A stretch of DNA of 5,166 nucleotides from Capsulimonas sp. (GTDB taxonomy: Bacteria; Armatimonadota; Armatimonadia; Armatimonadales; Capsulimonadaceae), in NCBI GenBank assembly GCA_025963815.1, contig JAOQAA010000101.1, forward strand, positions 1 through 5,166. The letters run 5' to 3'. The notes under the pieces are model-generated. The model did not search any database. It worked only from the letters and a program-made list of their open reading frames with translations, and was not told where the DNA came from. This document shows, piece after piece, positions 1 to 4,574 of this stretch. Numbering within the stretch: position 1 is the first letter of the stretch; every line of letters begins with the position of its first letter. Made by a program: the position numbers and the translations under genes.

Positions 1-300
1 AAAATGCATCTCCGACAATCCGTGCGTTTGCTGGATAAACAGCGCCGAGTAGATCATGAGAGCAACGCCAATGCAGCACCGCGTGACGACCGCGCCAGGG
101 CAAACACGAGAGAGAAAAAACGGAACCAGGACGGCGGGCAGCCCGATCATCAGCGCCGCCGCTATCGTGTGATACCACCCGCTCAGAAAAAGCGCGACGA
201 CGAAGTGGCCCCACAAAAGGTTGACGAGCAAGCGGTCCATTCGCTGCTCTGCCTCCACGATTTGGAACGTCTTCTGCTGGGGAGTGTGTGTCGACGCCAT
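1..300 (-). CDS. N-terminal part of a polytopic membrane sensor protein (runs off the left edge)
   Basis: An open minus-strand frame begins with ATG at 300 and stays open to base 1, giving 100 residues with no stop. After a polar start (residues 1-25) come three hydrophobic stretches at about 28-42, 47-64 and 71-90, so the product should sit in the inner membrane. The last visible part, a hydrophobic helix followed by THGLSEMHF (92-100), resembles the helix-plus-(I/M)E(T/M)HFH motif of the membrane input region found in some methyl-accepting chemotaxis proteins, diguanylate cyclases and histidine kinases. The output domain lies outside the window, so the type of sensor cannot be decided. A purine-rich GGAAGGGA lies just upstream of the ATG and supports this start. 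It is divergent from the methyltransferase gene. The plus-strand frame over the same bases (4-420) looks like a shadow. The sensor assignment is inferred from remembered family resemblance. Confidence 0.7.
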   Translation of the reverse strand, partial: MASTHTPQQKTFQIVEAEQRMDRLLVNLLWGHFVVALFLSGWYHTIAAALMIGLPAVLVPFFLSRVCPGAVVTRCCIGVALMIYSALFIQQTHGLSEMHF

Positions 301-339
301 ATTTTCCCTTCCATTCTTATTCCCTGGTTAAAAATTGAG

Positions 340-360
340 AGCGCGTTTATAGATCGCGCT
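340..360. promoter_or_regulatory. Palindrome upstream of the sensor gene, possible operator
   Basis: A perfect 6-bp inverted repeat, AGCGCG (340-345) and CGCGCT (355-360), surrounds a 9-base AT-rich centre. Read on the minus strand the centre contains TATAAA (351-346), a plausible -10 element for the sensor gene 40 bases downstream, but no good -35 lies at 16-18 bp. A dyad around a -10 is a common repressor-site layout, so an operator is possible. No T-run follows on either strand, so it is not an intrinsic terminator. The regulator is unknown. Confidence 0.3.
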
Positions 361-404
361 ATAGGGATTATTGGCAGAAGAGCTCGTCTGCTTGAATCGC
401 AGTG

Positions 405-459
405 CTTAACGGAAACTTAATCCATCCTTAATGTTCACTTAACAACCAGGCCGCATAAT
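405..459 (+). promoter_or_regulatory. Pho-box-like array (four CTTAA repeats, 11-bp period) with a -10 element
   Basis: CTTAA occurs at 405, 416, 427 and 438, spaced exactly 11 bp each time. The units read CTTAAC, CTTAAT, CTTAAT and CTTAAC. PhoB/OmpR-family regulators bind head-to-tail to direct repeats with an 11-bp period, and the cyanobacterial Pho box is built of CTTAACCT-like 8-mers separated by 3 bp, which this closely resembles. A CATAAT hexamer (454-459) lies just after the array, so the last repeats fall where a -35 would be. This is the usual class of PhoB-activated promoter lacking its own -35. The orientation points right, giving a predicted start near 466. The identity of the regulator is inferred. 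Confidence 0.55.
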
Positions 460-465
460 AGGGTC

Positions 466-547
466 GTGGCTTGAGGTTGTTATGACCTCCCATTGCTCAT
501 CCCCAACTTTACGCCGCGATTGCAAAATCGCGGCGCTTTTTTGTTTT
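466..547 (+). ncRNA. Candidate small RNA of about 80 nt (predicted, unnamed)
   Basis: Between the predicted start after the -10 at 454-459 and the terminator at 512-547 there is no convincing gene, yet the layout is that of a bacterial small RNA. A 5' hairpin pairs GAGGT (473-477) with ACCTC (485-489). A pyrimidine-rich single-stranded stretch (490-511, containing CTCATCCCC) follows, and then a strong terminator stem with a U tail. The exposed CU-rich segment could pair with ribosome-binding sites. The alternative is a transcription-attenuation leader for the methyltransferase gene at 604. A 35-codon frame starting at ATG 482 (stop ending at 589) has GAGG five bases upstream, but that GAGG lies in the 5' stem and the frame reads through the terminator, so it is an unlikely gene. 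Start and 3' end are predicted, not observed. Confidence 0.4.
512..547 (+). terminator. Strong rho-independent terminator
   Basis: A perfect 10-bp GC-rich stem (512-521 with 526-535) encloses a GCAA loop of the GNRA type and is followed by CTTTTTTGTTTT (536-547). It works for plus-strand transcription only, since the minus strand has no T-run after the stem. No recognisable plus-strand gene precedes it inside the window, so it must end the short transcript proposed at 466, or attenuate transcription entering the methyltransferase gene. Confidence 0.85.
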
Positions 548-567
548 ATGGAAAAATCTGGTAAACT
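541..567 (+). promoter_or_regulatory. Possible extended -10 promoter of the RNA methyltransferase gene
   Basis: TGGTAAACT (559-567) is an extended -10 with hexamer TAAACT at 562-567, leaving a leader of about 30 bases before the ATG at 604. The -35 is poor (TTGTTT at 541-546, only 15 bp away). It resembles the TGGTAGAAT at the much better citrate synthase promoter in this window. Because it lies just after the terminator, it would give the methyltransferase gene its own transcription independent of the upstream short RNA. Confidence 0.35.
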
Positions 568-603
568 GCCCCCACCCTCAACCACTTAAAGATCGCAGCA
601 ATT

Positions 604-1407
604 ATGGAAACTGAAAACGCAATTTTAGAAGGCGCCATCTCTGTCGCAGCGGCGCTTCGCTCAGGCAGCCGCCCTATTCACTTCATCGCCATCCGTGAAG
701 GCAAAAACGATCCCAACATTCGGCGTCTGGAGCAGGACGCCCAGCGAATCGGTATCCCCTTCAAACGCACGACCGAAGAAGCGCTGGACGCTTATGTCAC
801 CGGCAAGACGCATGGCGGCGTCATCGCCAGTGTCGGCGAACGCCGATTCGCCCCGCTGGAAGATTTGATTTCAAGTGGAGACAAACGTGGGTGGTGTGTG
901 ATGATCGACGGCGTGGAAGATCCGTTCAACTTCGCCGCGTCGATCCGTTCGCTGTATGCGGCGGGCGCGAGCGGTTTGGTGGTTCGCCCGAGAAACTGGA
1001 TGAGCGCAGCGGGCATCGTCGCCCGCGCCTCGGCAGGCGCTTCGGAGTTGATCCCAACGGCGATTGCCGAAACCGCCGAAGACGCCGCCAATGCATTCAA
1101 AGCCGCCGGTTACTTAATCGCCTGCGCCGGTGACGGTCCCGGCTCGCGGCCTCTCTACGAAAACGACTTGACCCAGCCCTTGTTTCTGCTCATCGGCGGA
1201 GAAAAGCGCGGCGTAACGCGCTCGTTTCAGGATCGCGCCGATATGCAATTAGAAATCCCCTACGCCCGCGCCAACGCCCATTCCCTCGGCACGGCGGCCG
1301 CAGCGGCGATCTTCGCGTTTGAGATATTACGGCAGCGCGGGTATCAGACAACGGCAAAGCCGACGGCGACGGTGACACGCGGCGGCGGGCGTGGAACGCG
1401 CCGTTAA
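604..1407 (+). CDS. SpoU/TrmH-family RNA 2'-O-ribose methyltransferase
   Basis: The 267-residue product fits a SPOUT-class enzyme that transfers a methyl group from S-adenosylmethionine to a ribose 2'-OH in rRNA or tRNA, in the cytoplasm. Residues about 5-78 look like the L30e-like substrate-binding domain of RlmB-type enzymes, ending in GKTHGGVIA. Motif 1 is DGVEDPFNFAASIR (102-115) with N109 and the catalytic-type R115. Motif 2 is IGGEKRG (197-203) with E200. Motif 3 is at about 217-243 and ends AFEILRQR as in RlmB. Two family positions differ: the usual G after N-x in motif 1 is A111, and the SLN of motif 3 is S227-L228-G229. The C-terminal tail (259-267) is Arg/Gly-rich, possibly RNA-binding. 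The target nucleotide cannot be told. The ATG at 604 has only a weak Shine-Dalgarno sequence. The gene stops in a four-base overlap with the convergent oxidoreductase gene, with no terminator between them. Confidence 0.88.
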   Translation: METENAILEGAISVAAALRSGSRPIHFIAIREGKNDPNIRRLEQDAQRIGIPFKRTTEEALDAYVTGKTHGGVIASVGERRFAPLEDLISSGDKRGWCVMIDGVEDPFNFAASIRSLYAAGASGLVVRPRNWMSAAGIVARASAGASELIPTAIAETAEDAANAFKAAGYLIACAGDGPGSRPLYENDLTQPLFLLIGGEKRGVTRSFQDRADMQLEIPYARANAHSLGTAAAAAIFAFEILRQRGYQTTAKPTATVTRGGGRGTRR

Positions 1408-2408
1408 AGCTGCACTCTTTGCCCCGTCCGCGCCGATTCCATCGCCCCAAACACCATTCCAAGGCTCTTGATATTGTCGTGGCATTCGCCCATCGGCGTC
1501 TCGCCGGTGCGCAGCGCGTGCAAAAAATCCTGCAGCGAGCCGGCAATACCTCCGGTGTAGCTCTGATCGACCTCAGATTGACGCGGCTCCGTCTTGGAGT
1601 GAAAGCCGGCGGCTTCCACGACGATGTCCGCGCTGGGAGTGTGCTCGCCGTCCCAGATCGCCGTTCCGCGCGGGCCGACTGCGCGCCATTCGCCTTCCCA
1701 GCTTGTGGCGGCGCCCTCGCTGCACCAGCTGCCGCGATAGGTGTAGCGAAGGCCGCCGGTCATTTCAAAGATCGCGGTGGCGCAGGCGTCTCCTTTGTAC
1801 CAGCTCCATCCCGGGTTGAACTCTTCACAGTAAACGGCGACAGGATCGGCGCCGCTCAAGTAGCGGGCGGCGTCAAAGGTGTGAATCGCCATATCCAGTA
1901 CTAAGGGGCTAGGCATTTCGTCGCGAAATCCGCCGAAATGCGCGCCGATGTAGAAGTCGGAGTTCAAAATACCCAGCTCGCCGCCGGTTTGTTCGACGAT
2001 CAGCTTACGAAAGGCGTGCAGACGGGCGTCATAGCGGCGGCTCTGGCTGACCATATAGAGCTTGCCGCTTGCCTCGGATGCGGCGACCATCTCGCGCGCC
2101 TGCTCAATGGACGCCGCCATCGGCTTTTCGCCCAAGACGGGAACGCCCGCCGCCAGCGCCGTCAGAGTAACATCGCGGTGCGCCTCGGGGATTGTCACGT
2201 CCACGATGAAGTCCGGTTTTACTTCTGAGATGGCTTTGACGAGATCGTCGCCGGTGAAAGCTGACGTTAAGCGCAATTGCTCCGCAGCTTCCGCCGCCGC
2301 CGAAGCGTTGATATCGACCCACCCCGCCAGCTCCACATCGCCATGTTCGACTAAATTTCGACCCCAGGCGCGGCCCATACCGCCCGCGCCGACCAATAAC
2401 GCCTTCAT
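1404..2408 (-). CDS. Gfo/Idh/MocA-family NAD(P)-dependent oxidoreductase
   Basis: The 334-residue protein has the usual length and layout of this family, which oxidises or reduces sugars, inositols and their derivatives in the cytoplasm. An N-terminal Rossmann fold starts with MKALLVGAGGMG (nucleotide-binding G7-x-G9-x-x-G12) and an acidic residue follows the second strand (VDI, D32). GEKPMA carries the family's E94-K95-P96 with the active-site Lys. LDMAIHTFDAARYL (171-184) gives the D172/H176 pair of the substrate domain. The specific substrate cannot be read from this. The start is uncertain: a strong AAGGAG (complement of 2423-2428) lies 14 bases from the ATG at 2408 but 8 bases from a TTG at 2414, which would add two residues. 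A longer frame to 2468 runs into repeat-derived sequence and is unlikely. No clear promoter is seen; the only AT-rich stretch upstream is at 2564-2615, inside the repeat region. Confidence 0.9.
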   Translation of the reverse strand: MKALLVGAGGMGRAWGRNLVEHGDVELAGWVDINASAAAEAAEQLRLTSAFTGDDLVKAISEVKPDFIVDVTIPEAHRDVTLTALAAGVPVLGEKPMAASIEQAREMVAASEASGKLYMVSQSRRYDARLHAFRKLIVEQTGGELGILNSDFYIGAHFGGFRDEMPSPLVLDMAIHTFDAARYLSGADPVAVYCEEFNPGWSWYKGDACATAIFEMTGGLRYTYRGSWCSEGAATSWEGEWRAVGPRGTAIWDGEHTPSADIVVEAAGFHSKTEPRQSEVDQSYTGGIAGSLQDFLHALRTGETPMGECHDNIKSLGMVFGAMESARTGQRVQL

Positions 2409-2422
2409 CGTCAAATGCTTGT

Positions 2423-2428
2423 CTCCTT
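2423..2428 (-). promoter_or_regulatory. Ribosome binding site that questions the oxidoreductase start
   Basis: Read on the minus strand these bases are AAGGAG, a near-perfect Shine-Dalgarno sequence. Eight bases separate it from TTG (2414-2412) and fourteen from ATG (2408-2406). The spacing favours the TTG, while codon preference and the family's N-terminus (MKALLVGAGG) favour the ATG. The two products differ by only two residues. Confidence 0.7.
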
Positions 2429-2453
2429 GAAATTCACACGCATCCCAGCGCTG

Positions 2454-2553
2454 CCCACCGGCGCTCACGCGCCCTCTGCGTTTCTACCCACCCCGGCCTT
2501 CGGCCACCCCTCCCGGGTTACACCCACCCCGGCGCTTTGCGCCACCCCTCCCG
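2454..2553. repeat. Three tandem copies of a GC-rich hairpin repeat, one degenerate
   Basis: The pattern CCCACCCC-hairpin-ACCCCTCCC occurs at 2486-2516 and 2522-2553. A shortened copy, CCCACC-hairpin-CTC, lies at 2454-2476. Unit starts are 33 and 36 bp apart. Each hairpin keeps its base pairing although its sequence changes: GGCGC/GCGCC around TCAC at 2460-2473, GGCC/GGCC around TTC at 2495-2505, and GGCGC/GCGCC around TTT at 2531-2543. Preserved pairing with changed bases suggests selection or amplification of a structured REP-like element. The copies lie between the start of the oxidoreductase gene and the end of the 176-residue gene. They do not have the spacing or uniform spacers of a CRISPR array. 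Confidence 0.75.
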
Positions 2554-2657
2554 CAACGGGAAGAGTTTGTAAGAACTACTTTGACGAAAGCCGTCTGCGT
2601 TATTCTCTGGACTCCCTTCCCGTTGCGGGAGGGGTGGCGCGAAGCGCCGGGGTGGGT
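2522..2657. repeat. 42-bp near-perfect inverted repeat with 52-bp spacer
   Basis: Arm 2522-2563 and arm 2616-2657 are reverse complements at 41 of 42 positions. The single mismatch (base 2641) lies in the loop of the small nested hairpin. Each arm therefore contains a palindrome, GGCGC-N3-GCGCC, and the arms together can form a long cruciform or RNA stem. The spacer (2564-2615) is AT-rich and carries no gene. The right arm ends 14 bp after the stop of the minus-strand gene at 2672, so the structure may also act as a transcript 3' end or stabiliser. No T-run follows on either strand, so an intrinsic terminator is not supported. It resembles a paired REP or a small MITE-like element, without visible target-site duplications. 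Confidence 0.8.
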
Positions 2658-2671
2658 AGGAACGGAGAGGG

Positions 2672-3202
2672 TCACTCGGCCGAGGGGCAGCCGCCACAGT
2701 GCCGCGTCCCATACCAGGGGCGAAACCTCAAAACGATATCGCCCACGAATTCCATCTTCGTCTTGCCGCTGGGCGCCATCACAAACGTCCCTTCGGCCCC
2801 CTCATCCACCGAAAGCAACCAGTCGTGGTCGATACAATAGAATGCTGTCGCCTCGGTCTCCACGGGTTCGGGGGGAGTGGCAGGTTCTTCGGAGCGGCAC
2901 AGCATGCCGCCAAGGGTTTCCGGAAGGACGCCTTTGAGCAGGATCAGGTCGCCGTCCAAGGCGCCGATGACGCCGACGCGAATCGTCTGGGTAACGACAT
3001 CCCAGCCGTCGTATTTTGACAGGACGAAAAGGCGCGTGTTGGCGTCCTTGAGCGACAGGTCGGCGTCGGCGCGGCGCACCTTGACGGAGCCCTGAAAGAT
3101 AGATGCGCCATTGTAGTCGAGCCGGAACTTCTCTTTCTTGGAGTCAGTCAAGAGCTGGACCGGCCCGTTTGGCGCTTCGTTGATAGCAGTCGGAATGGTC
3201 AT
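2672..3202 (-). CDS. Hypothetical protein, cysteine-containing, unrecognised family
   Basis: I do not recognise this 176-residue protein. It has no signal peptide or membrane segment and looks beta-strand-rich and cytoplasmic. Four cysteines are present: C102 (MLCRSEEP), C123 (FYCIDHDW) and a C-terminal pair C169-G-G-C172 preceded by H168. This could be a metal site, but the spacing is not a standard zinc ribbon. Residues 104-119 are rich in Pro and Glu and probably form a linker between an N-terminal part (about 20-100) and a C-terminal part (about 119-168). The ATG lies nine bases after the stop of the upstream cytochrome gene and has no visible Shine-Dalgarno sequence, so it is probably translated by coupling or reinitiation as the second gene of that operon. 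The inverted-repeat cluster begins 14 bp downstream of its stop. That it is a real gene is supported by its uninterrupted length and operon position. Confidence 0.7.
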   Translation of the reverse strand: MTIPTAINEAPNGPVQLLTDSKKEKFRLDYNGASIFQGSVKVRRADADLSLKDANTRLFVLSKYDGWDVVTQTIRVGVIGALDGDLILLKGVLPETLGGMLCRSEEPATPPEPVETEATAFYCIDHDWLLSVDEGAEGTFVMAPSGKTKMEFVGDIVLRFRPWYGTRHCGGCPSAE

Positions 3203-3211
3203 AATTGAGAG

Positions 3212-4264
3212 TTAAGAAGCCGGTCTTGCCGCCGGCGGCGCATCGTAAACGTCGATCGTCCAGTCGTCAAATGACGCAGTCGTGTCGCCCTGGGACCAGA
3301 GCGCGACTTTTCCGCCTTTGTATCCCTCATCCTGTGCGGCGAGTCGCTTGTTCATGTCGATCCATCCGCGCACCTGGCCGTCCCGGACGGACACGCGCAA
3401 TGTATGCCACTGGTTCTGCGCAATCGCAAGGGAGGGCGCGGGGGCAGGCGCCGGCTTTCCGGGCTGCGGCGCCGCCGGAGCAGGTTCGCCCGAAAGGATC
3501 GTTTTTTGCAGCGTCGTGTGAACGTCCCCATTGATTAAAATTAAGGCGAGATCGTTGTGCGCCTGATCGTAGCGAAGCACGGAGTAATGGGTCGGGTCCA
3601 GAACGCCGAAGGCCACGCCGACGGCCGGGCTACTCTTGCCGCTGACGATCTTGAAGCGGACGCGCACATCCACATCGCGGCCCGACGTTCCCTGTGCGGC
3701 CAGAAGGGCGAACTTGCCCGGTTTGGCTCCGATGGAGGAGACCTGGACGGCGCCGCCGTTCGGCGACTGGCTGTCCGCGACGACGCGCCACTTGGAGACC
3801 GTCCCGGCGCCGCCGACCGGATTGACGGCGGACAAGGGCGCCGTTCCTTCGAAGTTCAGAACGCGCGTGGCGCTGGGAACAGAGCCCCAAACATCGGCGC
3901 GATCGACGCCCCAGGGGTCGGCCGAGTTTCCGCCGGGTTTGGGCGCGAAGGTCGCCAGATAGTCAACGATATGCGCGGCCTCCGTGGGCGAAATCGAGTC
4001 GCTGGCTTTGTATTTGGTCAGCATCCGATTGACCGTCCGCTGCCATTCCCCGCGCGTCATCGCCTTTTCCTCGGGCTTGGGCAGATTGTGGCAGGCAGAA
4101 CACTTCTCGGCGTAAAGCGACTTCCACTGTGTCGCGCCCTGCGCGCCGGCGGCGGCTTCGGGCGCTTTTTCGGCAGCCGGCAGCGGCCGCGTGGTCAGGG
4201 CCGCAGAGATCAAAACAACTGGGGCGGCGATGGAGACGAAAGCGGCGAGGGAGCGGGACTTCAT
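3212..4264 (-). CDS. Secreted c-type cytochrome fused to a concanavalin-like jelly-roll domain
   Basis: The 350-residue product starts with a Sec signal peptide (basic MKSR, hydrophobic 6-22, likely cleavage near 30-31). A short cytochrome c domain follows, with the haem-binding CSACH at 55-59. The following NLPKPEEKAMTRGEWQRTVNRM stretch, broken here as NLPKPEEKAMTRG (60-72) and EWQRTVNRM (73-81), fits single-haem domains in which a Met such as M81 is the sixth ligand. A helix, ISPTEAAHIVDYLATF (91-106), closes the domain. Residues about 130-342 resemble the LamG/DUF1080-type jelly roll, ending with GGKVALWSQGDTTASFDDWTIDVY (317-340). A Pro/Ala-rich segment (261-279) interrupts that domain. 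The protein should act outside the inner membrane, but its redox partner or ligand is unknown. Start: AGGAG (complement of 4271-4275) lies six bases before the ATG at 4264. An in-frame ATG at 4312 lacks this site and would precede the signal peptide. It is the first gene of a unit with the 176-residue gene. Confidence 0.82.
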   Translation of the reverse strand: MKSRSLAAFVSIAAPVVLISAALTTRPLPAAEKAPEAAAGAQGATQWKSLYAEKCSACHNLPKPEEKAMTRGEWQRTVNRMLTKYKASDSISPTEAAHIVDYLATFAPKPGGNSADPWGVDRADVWGSVPSATRVLNFEGTAPLSAVNPVGGAGTVSKWRVVADSQSPNGGAVQVSSIGAKPGKFALLAAQGTSGRDVDVRVRFKIVSGKSSPAVGVAFGVLDPTHYSVLRYDQAHNDLALILINGDVHTTLQKTILSGEPAPAAPQPGKPAPAPAPSLAIAQNQWHTLRVSVRDGQVRGWIDMNKRLAAQDEGYKGGKVALWSQGDTTASFDDWTIDVYDAPPAARPAS

Positions 4265-4451
4265 AGGGTTCTCCTGCTGTGAATAAGGGATCCTGTCAAG
4301 CGAGCGGATCAACCTCTAAGACGCAGCGGACAGCCGGAAGGTTCGCCGCCGCGCACAGCGATCTTAAATTACCGAACGGCCGCCGCATTTCCTGCATTCG
4401 GCGCACTCGATTTCACATCAAGGAAACACATGGTTCCGCCCAGAGACATGT
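4265..4451. other. Divergent intergenic stretch without a gene
   Basis: Between the cytochrome gene start and the citrate synthase promoter I see no convincing coding frame or RNA gene. On the minus strand a perfect TTGACA lies near 4290-4295, but no -10 fits before the ribosome binding site. The AT-rich stretch around 4366-4374 may hold the cytochrome gene's -10 (minus-strand TAATTT or TAAGAT), without a matching -35. The promoter of that operon is therefore unassigned. Confidence 0.5.
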
Positions 4452-4480
4452 TTGACTTCGGTTTGTAAAACTGGTAGAAT
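4452..4480 (+). promoter_or_regulatory. Near-consensus sigma-70-type promoter of the citrate synthase gene
   Basis: TTGACT (4452-4457) and TAGAAT (4475-4480) are separated by exactly 17 bp, and a TG one base before the -10 (4472-4473) makes it extended. Five of six -35 bases and five of six -10 bases match the consensus. Transcription should start near 4487, giving a leader of about 88 nt. This is the best promoter in the window and fits constitutive, high-level expression of a housekeeping gene. Confidence 0.85.
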
Positions 4481-4491
4481 ATGGTGCTCTC

Positions 4492-4540
4492 GGCCCGGCG
4501 CACGCCCCGGCGCGCCGCGTGAGTGGCGCGCGCCCCGGCC
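4492..4540 (+). promoter_or_regulatory. GC-rich structured 5' leader of citrate synthase
   Basis: Nearly all bases here are G or C. A perfect 7-bp stem, GCGCGCC (4510-4516) with GGCGCGC (4525-4531), encloses an 8-base loop, and outer GGCC blocks (4492-4495, 4537-4540) can extend it with bulges. Two CGCCCCGG-containing blocks (4503-4510 and 4531-4538) repeat within it. It lies between the predicted transcript start and an unstructured CAACAAATTTTCAG run that leads to the ribosome binding site GAGGAAGG (4557-4564). It may tune message stability or start access. No known riboswitch is recognised. Confidence 0.5.
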
Positions 4541-4574
4541 GCAACAAATTTTCAGCGAGGAAGGTTCACCCTAG

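Noticed and set aside
4..420. Plus-strand 138-codon frame opposite the sensor gene
   Set aside because: It is extremely Arg- and Asp-rich without domain character and mirrors the minus-strand frame, which has proper membrane helices and a ribosome binding site. It also runs through the regulatory repeats.
2454..2553. Possible CRISPR array
   Set aside because: The units are tandem with almost no spacer, are imperfect and carry an internal palindrome, and no cas gene is present.
2522..2657. Inverted repeat as an intrinsic terminator of the cytochrome operon
   Set aside because: The stem is long enough, but no T-run follows it on the minus strand and the loop is 52 bases. A 3'-stabilising role remains possible.
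2415..2840. Frames of 60-140 codons across the repeat cluster on both strands
   Set aside because: Their content comes from the GC-rich repeats, which are near-palindromic and stay open in several frames. No start signal or conserved motif is visible.
3557..4282. Plus-strand 241-codon frame opposite the cytochrome fusion
   Set aside because: It is a shadow of a GC-rich gene. The minus-strand protein has a signal peptide, CxxCH and a ribosome binding site, while this frame has no recognisable domain.
4285..4300. Minus-strand TTGACA as the -35 of the cytochrome operon
   Set aside because: A -10 at 16-18 bp would fall on the ribosome binding site and no fitting hexamer is there.
4481..4522. 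Short frame from ATG 4481 (13 codons) as a citrate synthase leader peptide
   Set aside because: The ATG touches the -10 hexamer and lies before the expected transcript start near 4487, so it would not be in the message.
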